Shown: positions 1-11,416 of the stretch, in pieces | How positions within the stretch are numbered: the first letter of the stretch is position 1 | How the letters are laid out: each line of letters starts with the position of its first letter | Assembly (NCBI GenBank): GCA_036897485.1 | Contig: JAYMTF010001949.1 | Coordinates: forward strand, 1 to 20,489 | Source: Pelargonium nanum | Taxonomy: Eukaryota; Streptophyta; Magnoliopsida; Geraniales; Geraniaceae | Reading direction: 5' to 3' | Length of the DNA stretch: 20,489 nucleotides | Notes under the pieces: generated by a model | The model's database searches: none | What the model was told of the DNA's origin: nothing | What the model saw: the letters and a program-made list of their open reading frames with translations, nothing else | Translations under genes and position numbers: made by a program

Positions 1-1860
1 AAAACTTTGCATCTTCACTTGGTCCATCTACATGCCCCCCTCCACGGCCCTTCCCTCCTGCTATTGTTGTGATTCCTGCAAAAATAAAATAAAATAAATT
101 ACGAACATTTCCAACTTCAATTCCAGCAAACCTTGAACAGACCGTAACAATTCCAATTCAGTAAACATGGCATATATTGTCATGAATATTTATCATTCTG
201 TCCAATATATTTAAAATGGTTTTACTTGGCTACATTAATGATCAAGATTAAGACATATAACAATTCACCTGCATCGCTTATCTTCCTGATAGCCTGATTC
301 ATAGTGTCAGCAACGTAAATATTTCCCTTGTCATCAACTGTAATCCCCTTTGGATGGTTCATCCTAGCTTCTCTGAGCTTCCCATCAACGTGTCCTGGGT
401 ATCCTTCCGGGGATCCAGCGACCAGCTTTGGCCTACTGTCTGTGGTTTCCCCGTGAATTCAATAGAAAATAACTAAAAGTAAATAACGCAAGCATTTACA
501 AAACTTCATACATATCAGAATGGGCCTTTGAATATATGAAAAAACTAAAAAGTGAGTGTGCAAGACAGACTCCATAACACAATTAGAATATAGTCCAAAA
601 GCCATACACTGAAAAGCTGTTTTCATTTATTTTATTTAGGAGATACAGTTGCTATATATTAAACACATTTCAAAAGATGTAAAGAGGACACCCATTTTTA
701 GTACAGCAACACACTCAACTTTTTGAGAAACAAGGCTGTGTGAAGCACATAGCACCCATTATTCTAACCAGAGATGCCTCACCCCAAAAGTTCTAATATT
801 TAAGTCTTTGATCCATTTTCTGGATCTCATCTATGAAACCCAACAGAGTATATGTCGAAACATATTTGAACAATATAAAGGTGCTCACCACTGAGACATA
901 CAAAAAAGATACAGAAAAAACAAATAGCTAAAATATTAACTGATAGTGGGTGTTGCAGAGTTAGCTAAAAGGTGCATCTTAATTCACAAAGTGGAGGTCT
1001 CTAACTCTAAGACCAGAGCAAGTACATGGAATGCCTCACTTGTTCTACATATTGAGGATGCAATTAAAACAGACCATCAAACAGCCAGCAATTCTCGAAA
1101 AATCAAGAATTACCACCCGAAATCTTGTAATATTAGCTTAAGACTTAATTTCCTCTAAAAAGAATCAGACCCGTTTCATGGCAAAGTACATACAGAAACT
1201 CAACAAAACAAAATTGAAAACTTGGACAGTAAAAAGACAAATAAATCAACATCCCAAGCCACTAATAAACCCACTTACACAGAGATAATGAAGCAGAAAT
1301 TCTGTAAATATTGCTATTTTCAGCATCAAGAATCAGAAGCTCCCCATTGGGCAACACTTCAATGGAGTGAGGCTCGATTCCGAGCTTACTGCCATCAAAC
1401 ACAGTCTCTACATTGTACCCTCCCTCGAACTTCATCATGGGACGCCCAGTAATTGCTGCACAAAAATCAAACCCATGAACCGACCATTTTCACAAGCCCC
1501 AAAACCAGAAGAGAACACATATTGGGTAGATCTAAAACCTGTTTTAGTGGTAGCTTTGAGAGACCACACCCATTTCATCATGGCAGGCACAGCATTTGAG
1601 AAAAGCCCATTAACAATCTCTGCAAAAGCAATGAGACCCAGATATAAAAATACAAGATTGAAGCTCAAAACCCCAAAAAATCAAGAATCAAAGACAAAAA
1701 ATGAAAACCCAGAAAGGCAGTAACTCATGGAGCTTCTATAAACACAAATGTAAGGTCACACATATGGACACTCACTTGCAGGTGAAGCAGTGGAAGCAGA
1801 TGAGGCACACCCAAAGAGAAGCAGGAGAGTAAGAGCCAGCACAACCACACTCCTACCCAT
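1..1860 (-). CDS. NHL-repeat (NHL domain) protein, N-terminal part, five exons, runs off left edge
   Basis: Five exons can be joined at GT-AG sites with continuous frame: 1860-1776, 1619-1539, 1455-1279, 439-269 and 75 to beyond 1. They give 196 visible residues. Residues 1-28 start MGRSVVVLALTLLLLFGCAS, a clear signal peptide or anchor. Residues about 43-55 include MMKWVWSLKATTKT. The beta-propeller starts near residue 60 and shows typical blocks: GIEPHSIEVLPNGELLILD, a SRPKLVAGSPEGYPGHVDG stretch, NHPKGITVDDKGNIYVADT and TTIAGGKGRGGGHVDG. This layout matches the plant NHL-domain family (Arabidopsis At1g70280 type, compared from memory). The start is the first ATG after the TATA box and opens the signal peptide. 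NHL propellers usually bind partners; the role of this plant family is poorly defined. In family members the missing C-terminal part carries the rest of the propeller and often a transmembrane segment. The family call is firm; the function is not. Confidence 0.9.
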
Positions 1861-2125
1861 TGCAAAACAGAAGAGAAGAACACAGAAACTGTGGATTCAA
1901 GGTCTCAGCATTACCAGAAACCCTAGCTCAAAAGTGGGTAAAGTGGTAAAAAAGTGAACTTTGAAATGGAAAAAGGAAATGAGAATCTAAAAAAACATCA
2001 AAAATGTGAATGGGTTTTGGGGCTTTCACAAAAAGGAAGCAGTGTAGTAGCTGTAGCACACAGCACAGGGAGTGTAGTGAGAAATGGAGTGATGATGGAT
2101 GTAAACTGTAGACTGTGGAGTGGAG

Positions 2126-2134
2126 GATATATAA
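2126..2134 (-). promoter_or_regulatory. TATA box of the NHL-domain gene
   Basis: On the minus strand the sequence reads TTATATATCC about 266-274 bases before the ATG at 1860. Transcription would start near 2095-2100, giving a 5' leader of roughly 240 nt. That leader contains one very short upstream ORF (1998-1987, Met-Phe-Phe-stop). The start site is inferred from TATA spacing only. Confidence 0.5.
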
Positions 2135-2149
2135 AAAATAAATAAATTA

Positions 2150-3480
2150 ATTAATTAAAAAGAGACCATGAAAAGGTAGGAGAAAAAGCATGTGGGGTGC
2201 AATGTGAAGAGAGAGAGATTCATATGCTCCATCTACATTGGCTCTGCTCAGTAGCTCAAGCTCTTAAATGAATTGCAGTTGTATTTATTTTGTTTAAAAA
2301 ATAGTAATAGCAAATTAAAAAAGAAAAAGAAAAGCAAGAAACATAGCTACTTGTAGTTGTGTCCATCTACTACTCTACCTAAATATTGTACTGTGGTGTT
2401 TTGTTATGTCACACACCTGACTCTTTTTTAGAGGGCAGCTCACAAGTCATGACAATTCACACCTGGGCTGGATTCAACATTTTTGCATGTTTTTGTGTCA
2501 TCTACCTCCATTTTGCCACACCTACCTAACACCTATTTTGTAGATGTATATTTGATGGTATACTATTTTCATTGATATTACTTTTGGTTTAATTATTTTT
2601 TCTCTTCTTCTATTTTGCACTGGTTTTAATTTTGGCTTTAATTTGTAATAAGAGTATTGCATAGTTTGAATCTTTGGACCGTTGCGATAGGTTAAAGTTT
2701 GACATGTTAGCCTTTATGTTGGATATCAAAATGGCGTCGTTTTGGTCGGACTTTAAGAAATAAATATGAAACACTAAACTATATGGTCTCTCTCTTCATT
2801 GTCTTCATATCAACTTGTACGATTTTGCCTAAATCGGAAACTGGGGTTAGAGAACTATCAAATTAGCATGAGAAATACCAATATGCCAAAGCATGTAGAG
2901 ATCAAATACCCATTTTTGCATAACAAACCATTTTCATTTTTGTGAGTTTTTGTTGATTTTCAAAGAACTTGCACACTACCTGCTCGTCCAAATGTTTGAA
3001 ACAAAGACTAACGAAATGATCTTAAAAAAGGTATTAGTGGTCATCTAATTTGAAAAAAAAAATTATAGAAAATTATTATTTTAAGTGAACTGATTGTATG
3101 GGTCATGCAATTTCTTATTTTCAAAAAAAAATATATTCTTAATTTTTTGGCGTGGTAACTATAGAGTTATTAATTGAATAGTTTCGTAACTTAAACACGT
3201 CAAAATTAAAAGATTGATTCATTTTTTAACCAAACAAATAGACATGCACTTGGTGATATAACATGTGAATGCAAGCATTCATTGAAAATACAAATTTAGG
3301 TAAAGATATAATATGATACCCTATGCGTACATTCTCGATATATAACTAGTTTCTTTGCCAGTCAAAGTTATAACTGAAATTCCAACACGTTTTTTTACTT
3401 ACATTTACGAGTCAATTTCAGCCATTTACTCGTAATTCTTTATTTTTCTACTTAAATACAGGAAAGGAAAGAGAGACTAT
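2150..3480. other. AT-rich intergenic region, no gene seen
   Basis: This stretch lies between the NHL promoter and the promoter of the small plus-strand gene. It is AT-rich with many A and T runs (for example around 3050 and 3123). I saw no coding exon, RNA gene or recognisable transposon end in it. The right part presumably contributes to the upstream regions of the two divergent genes. Confidence 0.6.
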
Positions 3481-3496
3481 GGTTAAGGAGCCTTAT

Positions 3497-3690
3497 TGGG
3501 CTCAGCTATCTGGCCCAACCCAAAATACCAGATTGAAACCTCTCCGTCAAAAAGTTGAAACTATAGACATCGGAAATTCAATCTCACTTAAAACTGATCC
3601 GACTAATTTTTGCAAGACAAATTTGCACAATTTATACTAAAATCTAAAATCCGATTTGATCCGGTCCCTTCCCGAGTTCGTCTATATAAA
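3497..3690 (+). promoter_or_regulatory. Promoter with site II motifs and TATA box for the small gene
   Basis: TGGGCT at 3497-3502 and GGCCCA (TGGGCC on the other strand) at 3512-3517 are paired site II (TGGGCY) elements. In plants these are typical of growth-related housekeeping promoters and are bound by TCP factors. A clean TATATAAA lies at 3683-3690. With normal spacing transcription would begin near 3712-3720, very close to the ATG at 3722, so either the leader is only a few bases or translation starts at the next in-frame ATG (3812). Confidence 0.5.
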
Positions 3691-3721
3691 TCCCTAGTGC
3701 CACAAACCAAGGTCATAGTAT

Positions 3722-4192
3722 ATGGCTACTCCACTTCCTAAAGGAGCAACTTCATACTTAAGCCAACAAAATCCTTATATCTTAAACCAACGTCATTTCC
3801 ATTTGATCGAAATGAGCCAAGATGACTTTGTGAAAACCCGAAGCTTCACCACGAAGCGCGTGGATCAACTGGTAAGTAGTTGTTCCGTTTTTAACCTGAG
3901 CTTCAAAAAATGCAGCTGCATTAAAACTCGGTAGGTGAAAAGTCCGCTTTAAAAACCTCACGGTTAAGACCCAAAAAAAAACACCAAAGCTTCTACTTTG
4001 CTTCTTTTGATTTGATGTTACTTTCAAGCTCACAAAAAAAGGTGCACTTGATGTAACAACCCTTATTTATTCTTTCCTCTGATTGTTTAGACACCTGCAT
4101 CAAAAGCAACCATCTTGGATAAACCATTCCCTTATCTTGTTCCCTTTAGTGGGATATGGATTCCTCTTTCAACAGCCACTAAACTTCGATAA
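3722..4192 (+). CDS. Candidate two-exon gene for a small unrecognised protein (about 83 aa)
   Basis: Exon 1 is 3722-3871 (50 codons) and ends at a consensus donor, CTG|GTAAGT. Exon 2 is 4091-4192 after a good acceptor (a T-rich tract ending GATTGTTTAG), in phase 0, with 33 codons and a TAA at 4190-4192. The 219-nt intron is T-rich, as plant introns are. Exon 1 begins MATPLPKGATSYL and contains SQDDFVKTRSFTTKR; exon 2 begins TPASKATILDKPFPYLVPFS. I see no signal peptide, no strong membrane segment and no family I recognise. A later start at 3812 (MSQDDFVKTR) would give 53 residues and a normal leader length. Its stop lies 228 bp from the stop of the convergent TPS gene, so the two 3' untranslated regions probably overlap. 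The gene model rests on splice sites and promoter motifs only; it could be a non-coding transcript. Confidence 0.4.
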
Positions 4193-4420
4193 CATTCAAA
4201 AATGTATCAGATATTCAATTACAGACATTCTGGATTGGTTACCCAATTGTTGCAACAACGTGGTAGCAGCAGCTATTTACAAATGACGGTACCATCGGAC
4301 ATTTCTCAACAACTTTCATTTCATTTCGGTATTAGAATACTGTACCCTATACAACAAGTAAAATGGTGTCCCTAATTGCTACAATTCTTCCCGCAACAAT
4401 TTGCCATGCATCACAGAACC

Positions 4421-7179
4421 TTAAAAAGAACTTTCAAAAGAAACCTGTGCATGACCAGTGTACCTCGGCTTTGGTTTTGAAGCGTTGGCTAGCCCATCGA
4501 GTAACCTCACAACATCGGCAGGGTCGTCAAGGTAGTACTTGGCTTTGCTTGGCTTCTGCCCGACCGTGCACGCAAAGATCTCTGGAGCTGAAGGCAGTGA
4601 CGGACTGGAGACGGTGTTTAATATGCTCGCAAACATGTCTTCATCTGATCTATCATCTCCAACGCACATCACGAAATCTGGTGGCTCTCCAGCATTGAGC
4701 ATTGCCGTAAGGACCTTCTCGGCGACCAACCCTTTGCTTACTCCCTGCGTCATATCACAAGCCATTGATGAGTGAAAAAGTTTATGATATAAAGTGGAGA
4801 GAGAGATAGAGATAGAGAGAGAGAGAGGTAATACTTGTGGCTTGACTTCAACAATGTGCTGGCCTCTCTTAACAACTGCTGGCTCATTGGCAAGTACGTT
4901 TTCCAAATGATCCAACAACTCCTTGGCTTGGCATGACCCGAAGTCGGGATCGGCATCCTGATGGTGCCACACCAAAGCACTATCTTTAATCTCTAAGCTG
5001 GAACCGTCAGTTGCTTCTGTATATGATCTCATGATAGGTTCAACAACCTGTTTCCAATCAAGGTCAGCGGACACAAGACTGGTTTCCCACTCAGCTGTTT
5101 TATTCCATCTGCACACAAACAACTAAAATACTCAGATAACGAAAAATAGATCATCAAGGGAATAAAAAGCTTCGCTGTGTATCAGAATTACCTTAAGAAG
5201 TATCCATGTTCAGCTGCTATTCCCAGCATCTCACACGGAGCAAGCCACTCACTGAGTGAACCTCTTCCCCTTCCACTTACAATAAACACAGTATTCTTGG
5301 GATCATTGCACAATGTAGTTAGCACAGAGATAAGTTTAGGACTGGGACTTTTTATAATAGACGTTTGGGGTACAACAGTACCGTCGTAATCCAGAAAGAT
5401 TGCCCTCCTATTCGTTCTTTTATATGCCGAGACAATGTGATCGATAGACAACTTCCTAAAACTTGGAGAAAGAGAAACAACTCTGAAACCCAGGCCCAAT
5501 CCAATCCCCCAGCATCGCTTACTATAATGATCTTTGCATGCCCTCTCCAAATCCTGAATAAAGCTGCGCGCCCAATAAGCCACATCATGAGAACTAACAT
5601 ACTTGTAGTGTTTCTCATGCCGCAATTGCTTCTCAGATTCACTCATGGTGATTGCCACGTTCAAGGCATCAGCCACAGCATCAATATCCCACGGGTTAAC
5701 CCTAATTGCTCCACTTAGAGAAGGTGAGCAACCAATGAACTCAGACACAACAAGCATGCTGGTGCGAGGAACATCTTTTTCTACACCCAAAGCTTCATCC
5801 ATAAGTGGAGTCCCCTGCCTGCAAACTATATACTTGTATGGGACTAAGTTCATCCCATCCCTCACAGCATTCACTATGCAGCATTCTGCCATGGAGTAAT
5901 AGGCCGTCTTCTCATAACGCGGAACGGGGCGATCAATCAAAATAACAGGCCTATAGTTAGGGGAGCCATACACTTCATTGATCCGCTCGGCAATTAAATA
6001 GGTCTCCTTCTTTGCTTCCTGCACATCTTTTCCTGAGCCCCGCGCAGGATTCACAATTTGAACAAGCACAACCTTGCCTTGCAGCTCATGATGTTGCTGC
6101 AGGAGCTGTTCTACAGCTAGTAGTTTCAGACTGATACCTTTGAATATGTCCATGTCATCAATACCAAGAATCACTTTTTTCCCCTCAAACTGCTTCTGTA
6201 TTTCTTTGACTTTATTTGATGTGGCAGGAAGATTCAATACAGATTCAAGCCGACCCATATGAACACCTACAGGCAGGATTTTAATATACACTGTGCGGCC
6301 AAAGTAATCAAGACCAATATGACCACGCTTGGACTCATAATCTAGTCCAAGCATTCTGCTGCAGCATGACAGAAAATGGCGAGCATAATCAAATGTATGA
6401 AAACCAATTAGATCACAGTTCAACAATCCCCTCAGAATTTCATCCCTAACAGGCAGGGTTCGATATATTTCAGATGAAGGGAAAGGGCTGTGGAGAAAGA
6501 ATCCAAGCTTAACTCGGCTATACCGCTTCCTCAAAAATGTAGGAAGAACCATTAAGTGATAATCATGAACCCAAACACAGTCATCCTCGGGATTAATTAC
6601 CTCCATAACCTTGTCAGCAAATATTTTGTTTGCACATACATAGGCCTGCCAAAGCGAGCGGTCAAAACGGTCGCCATGGTCTGGGCACACTGGTAGCATA
6701 TAATGAAATAGAGGCCACAACTGCTGTTTACAAAACCCAAGGTAGAACTTCCTCTGAAGATCATGGGGTAGGAATGTTGGCACACAGTTAAATTCCTCCA
6801 GCAGTTTCTGGGCGACTTCTTCCTGCTCACTTGCATCTATATCAACCTTGAGAGACCCTACATAAATAACCTCTGTTTCTGAAGAGAACCCGTCAGTTAG
6901 TTGTAAATAAATTGAATCTTCATCCAAACTGAAACACCACTTAGAAGTTTCTGCATCCCTTTTAGCATGCAATGGCAGCATGTTGGTCACTATAATTTTC
7001 CGCTCATGACAGACAGATGAAGCAGCATCGGAATTTCCATCATTACTGCCATAACCATCAAGGTCGGAAATAATTCCAGGAACTGTCATCACCCGTGGAA
7101 GAGACCTAGGAGTCTGGGGGACATCCAATAGGCCACCGGAAGCCAAGTCAAGAAAGTTTGCACATGATCTTGAAGCCAT
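4421..7179 (-). CDS. TPS9: Class II trehalose-phosphate synthase/phosphatase-like protein, TPS8/9/10 group
   Basis: Three coding exons, 7179-5192, 5108-4835 and 4744-4421, join at GT-AG sites (phase 2, then phase 0) into an 861-residue protein, the usual size for this group. The N-terminus SRSCANFLDLASG followed by LPRVMTVPG (residues 27-35) marks the class II family. The GT20 synthase-like domain spans about residues 60-545, with HDYHLMVLPTFLRKR (205-219), FFLHSPFPSSEIYRTLPVR (227-245) and VRDGMNLVPYKYIVCRQ (439-455). The HAD phosphatase-like domain spans about 593-840, with LDYDGT (596-601), SGRGR (635-639) and GDDRSDEDMF (783-792). In Arabidopsis, class II TPS proteins generally lack demonstrated synthase activity and act in trehalose-6-phosphate, SnRK1 and sugar signalling; that role is inferred here by family. 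The gene copy is intact, with no internal break. TPS9 versus TPS8 or TPS10 is a similarity judgement from memory. The ATG at 7179 is the first in frame and opens the conserved N-terminus. Confidence 0.95.
4745..4834 (-). other. Second intron of the TPS9-like gene, 90 nt and open in frame
   Basis: The donor is CCACAA|GTATTACC and the acceptor is GACGCAG|GGAGTAAGC. Splicing gives ...VEVKPQ-GVSKG..., as the family requires. The intron length is a multiple of three and it has no stop in the reading frame, so an unspliced mRNA would still be translated, with 30 extra residues rich in Ser, Leu and Ile. Confidence 0.85.
4793..4828. repeat. GA/CT microsatellite inside TPS intron 2
   Basis: An imperfect (GA)n tract with GATA interruptions on the plus strand reads as CT repeats on the coding strand, just after the intron donor. 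Such a tract is prone to length change. Confidence 0.85.
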
Positions 7180-9715
7180 AACAGGTTGTCTACAAATTCA
7201 TACAAAATAATGCTTTAAACAAGAAGTGCTGGTTATTCTGAGAGTACAGATATCTACAACCTGCACATGAGGAATAAAATCCCACATCATCAGATAGCTA
7301 TCAAGTTTCAACCATAAATCCAGACCTTGGTAAATAAAAATGTTTAGGTAATCTTGTGCAACACTAAAACCATCAATCAAAGTAATAGAACAAATGTTCT
7401 CAACTTCAATTAAGTAGATATTATATTTAGAAGAAAAAAAACACAAGCAAAAGTCATTCTAGTCATCGTCAGGACTGAAAAATATTGATGAGTAAAAGTA
7501 ACACCTATTATATTCTTCTAATTTCATTTCATCTCACGAAAGGATATTGTTTTTAAAAAAAACTCGGCACAAGTCATTCCAGTTATAGTCAGGACTGAAA
7601 AACATTGATGGTTAAAAGTAGCACCTATTACATTCTTCTAATTACACCTCACCTCACAAGCCTTTTCCTAGATAACATTACCTATGACAGAAAACTGTCC
7701 TTCATGCTTCCCAAAATTACTTGTATTAATTGGACTTATTCTACCTTCTTCCATTCTGCTGTGTGACCTTTTATGCTAAATAAAACACCAATTCTGAATA
7801 CATCAGTAAAAAACTTGTGGTGGCTTTCGAAAGCTGGCAATGCAATAAATGTCTATTGACAGAGATGGCATCAGAAGAGGTGGTACATAGATGCTCATCA
7901 TGAATGGTGGAGGCAATTATGAGGTTTAAAGACCACATAACAAATCTTCAAACAACTGTATTTCTAATATTGGTGTTGAACTGAACAAAATGATAATGCT
8001 GTGGATGAAAGTCTTATTTATAGAGGTCAAGTGAAGACGTAACAGATATATGATAATGACAATATTGCACAAGTGTATGTCACACCTGTAAATGATATTT
8101 GGTGCAAGAAACGAATTTGAAAATTTCCATGATCGACTGATAAATGATTCTTTTAGTATAAATCCCTCCATTTAGAAAAATTCTTTTATGACATTGGCTA
8201 GTTTTCCTTCCCAAGCACAACAAATTAATTCCTATGAACAAAAGAAATCTGCAGAAATCTTACCTTGCTTTCTTATTTTTGGACGCGTGTCTCTTTTGAC
8301 TAAAGACTTTCTACTACACAATTTCAAAATCTTTATCATAGGGTAACTATTGGTTGGTTCTCTAGCTGCTCGAAAATGCAAAATGATTTTCAGTTACAGA
8401 TCAGCGAGGCGTTAAAGTGTGATAATGAGCATTTCAAGTCACTAAAGCATGAACAAGAGCTGAAGCAAATGCACCCCCGGTTAGTCAGTAGGTAGGACTC
8501 AGTTTCTTTTGTTCGAAGGCTGACATAGGTTGGTATTATGATTAAATCTCTTTATTCACTGAAACTGAAATGCTAAATCATTGTTTCACTCAAAAACAAA
8601 GAGGATCACATTTAGTTTGTAATAACCATCATTTCAAGCAATTTGGTCTCATCCTCTCTGTCCATCTCTCCCCTTTCAAATTTGTAAAGCCACAAACAAA
8701 TGCAAAATAAATACATGAAGCAGACATGAAAAAAGTTAAATTGTAAACACAATTCATTATATATGCCTACAGGGCGGCATGCACTTGAGAAGCAGCCAAG
8801 TTAAGCCAGAATGCATTATTCTTACAATTATACTATTTAATGCATTATTTTATTGTGAAATCTATGATAAGAACTTTGCAAGTTATCTACGGCATGAAAG
8901 CCAGAATACAAAATTTATATTGTACACAGAAAATAAACATAAAACAAAAGGTTGTAGAACAGAACAATCCAAGAAATTTCACTGGAAATGTTTTTAAAAT
9001 ATAAGCATATGATAAAACAACAAATACTTCTAGATCTCAAAGTCTAACAGGAATTTGAAATATGTATGGTAATCAAAGTCCGTAGATCTTACCAGGAACA
9101 AATCAAAAAGTACTTTCCGATCACTAAATTTCCTTCCACAACACTGTGATCACAAATTTTCTGCGAACAAACAAAACACATAACACCTAAATCAGAAAGC
9201 AATTCAACTTCCAGAATCTCAACAACCACAGCCTCTATTGTAGCCAATAAACCAAAATACGCTCTCAAATCTCACATTTCCCGTCGCTCAGCACTCAACA
9301 CAACGCAAGAAGAACAAAGACTAAACTCGACTGAGCCAAATGCTAGTCACTGACTCAGTCGAGCAAAATACACCGTCAAAATTAAACAAAAATAAACAAA
9401 TAATTCAACAACAAACACTGAGATCCGTCAAAACTACAATTCCTCTCCTCTCACCGCATTTTCTCGGCAACCAAACGGAACAAAACAATTTTCAGATTAA
9501 AGGAAACTGGAGACAAGTCAACAACAGTAGATCAGAGAAGAAAAAACAAACACGTAACTCCCAACGGTCAAAACCTACAAAGCCTCAAATCACCGTACCT
9601 GAGCGTCACCGGCGATCGGAGAAGAGCGGCTCGGCCGGATTCCGGTGAGTTAACGTCGGAGGCGAGGGAGAGAGGACGCGCCGTGCGTTGATTGAATGTA
9701 GAACAGAAACGAAAC
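7180..9715 (-). other. 5' leader of the TPS9-like gene: non-coding exon 1 and about 2.4-kb leader intron
   Basis: A donor GACGCTCAG|GTACGG ends a non-coding exon at 9599. An acceptor TTTGTAG at 7190 precedes a 10-nt leader piece and the ATG at 7179. The intron is therefore 9598-7190 (2,409 nt). The proposed exon 1 (about 9715-9599) is GC-rich with CT-rich stretches, as plant leaders often are, and contains no ATG. Class II TPS genes in Arabidopsis commonly have an intron in the 5' untranslated region, which supports the model. The intron is AT-rich, contains a 120-bp tandem duplication and may hold an optional exon near 8264-8299. No protein-coding sequence is seen in it. Confidence 0.6.
7441..7680. 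repeat. 120-bp tandem duplication in the TPS leader intron
   Basis: Two copies at exactly 120-bp offset align without gaps. Over 7451-7540 versus 7571-7660 I count 76 of 90 matches, about 84%. Shared blocks include TCAGGACTGAAAAA and ATTCTTCTAATT. The divergence shows an old duplication. Confidence 0.85.
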
Positions 9716-9739
9716 AAACGAAGAAAGGATGAGAATACG

Positions 9740-9989
9740 ATATAATGAATGAGATTTTTGGAAATTGAGAGTTGTGTTTGTAGGACCCTTCACCGTAGTT
9801 AAGTTTTTAACCATGGTTCTGTCAGTTACGTTTACATGTTTTCTACTACGTCCTCTGAAATGACGGAATTGCCCTTTTCATGTATGTACCTTTTTTTCTT
9901 ATTATTATCGTTTCGGACTCGTTCCCTTCTGTTTTTGGTTAAATGTATTTTCGGAACTTCTCTTGTTCTGTAATTACAGTATACACGTG
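9740..9989 (-). promoter_or_regulatory. Promoter of the TPS9-like gene: TATA-like box and G-box
   Basis: A TATA-like CATTATATCG lies at 9740-9749 on the minus strand, about 30 bases upstream of the proposed transcription start near 9710-9715. A palindromic G-box CACGTG lies at 9984-9989, about 270 bases upstream of that start; it is a binding site for bZIP and bHLH factors. Class II TPS genes are known to respond to sugars and light, so a G-box fits, but control by it is an inference. Confidence 0.45.
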
Positions 9990-11416
9990 CGTTTTGGCGG
10001 ATTTATGTCTTATCAAAATTTCAAAATATTATTTAGATTCGTCCATGGGTTTATTAAAATTAATATGAGCAACAATTAATGATATAATATTACATAAATG
10101 GTTGGGTCGCTTTCTATTTACATTTATTTTAGGGTGCTTTCTATTAACATTTTATTAAAGAATTTAAATATAATAATTTTTTTACCTGGATTAAGTTAAA
10201 TTGAGGAGATTTTTTATAAATAAATAAAAAAAGATTAAGCTAAAAAAAATTGTCATCAGTCGTCACATCAAAATTTATTTATATCCACCTGAGTGAATTG
10301 AAGAAAGTGAGACTATCCATTAGATCAAAACATTTTAATGAAGCGTAACAATTTTATTGGTGGATAAGCCTAAATCAAATAGAAAAATGAGTTTGCAATT
10401 TACTAATTAAGTGAACGAGTCCGAGAACAAAAAGGTAAGTTATTTCTTTCTTCTTCTTTTTTATCGTAGGCCGTCAAATTTTTGTTATAGGCTAAACAAA
10501 ATATACTCTTTATTTATTATTTGTTTTAATCTTTACATATTAAACTAGTCATGTTGTTCAAATTAGTCTTGTTAACAATTAAATGAATAACTATGTCATT
10601 ATATTTTTATAAATATTATTCGATAAATTTGTCTCCATAGAATAAAATCTCTAGATTCATCTCTGTATACAATGTGTGTTATGTTTTGTGCGTGTGTGAA
10701 ATCTATAGTATGCATTTTTTTTATTTTAAAAATAACGCTAGGAGACATTTATTAACAATAACAAAAGTCTTTGGCTCGAATTTGATACCTCTACTTAAAT
10801 TTCAAAATTCTCCTCCTCCTCCATTTTTACTTTGTAGTGATTTTATTTTCTGATCGAGTAATTTAAAGATGATACTTAGATGTGGTTATATATAATATAG
10901 AAATATGTTGATGGTTAATCTATTTTAGGAGATGACCAAAGGGTAGTATATAATAAATGGTTAGTAGTAAATGTGATATTATTTGTTTGAATAAGCACAT
11001 GGTGAATGAAATTAGGAGGTAATTGTATGGTGGTAAAGTCTAGTTTGGTAAGCCCCAACACCTAATTATTTATTTAGGGCAAAAAGAGACTTCAGGAAGT
11101 CTTAATAAACAATATTATCCTGCACTAGTAGTTTATTTAATTATAGTTTATTTTAAATTTATTGTATATTTGTTCTTAAGCTTTATCTTTTTCTTATTGA
11201 GTTCCATGGACAAAATTGGGTCAAATGTGTAGATTAGGGTTCCCACTAAGTTGTTCTTTATTTGACCCCAACCTACCTATACCTCAAACCAATACAATAT
11301 AATTAAACATCATTAGGTGTAAGTGTTTTTTTTGGTTGAGTTTTGTAATACAACAAATTGAGTTAAAACGATATCAAACAAGCAATAACAAGTTAACTTA
11401 GAAAATACTATTATTG
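9990..11416. other. AT-rich intergenic region, no gene seen
   Basis: I see no exon series, RNA gene or transposon end. A short imperfect tandem repeat of about 28 bp (GCTTTCTATT...ACATTT) occurs at 10107-10159. The part near 10000 is distal promoter of the TPS gene. Confidence 0.55.

Noticed and set aside
1367-1723. Plus-strand open frame of 118 codons over the NHL gene
   Set aside because: It lies opposite exons 2 and 3 of the NHL gene, whose minus-strand frame is conserved and splices well; the plus-strand frame has no recognisable product.
4083-4286. Plus-strand open frame of 67 codons
   Set aside because: It overlaps the proposed exon 2 of the small gene in a different frame and begins inside the intron; it does not continue from exon 1.
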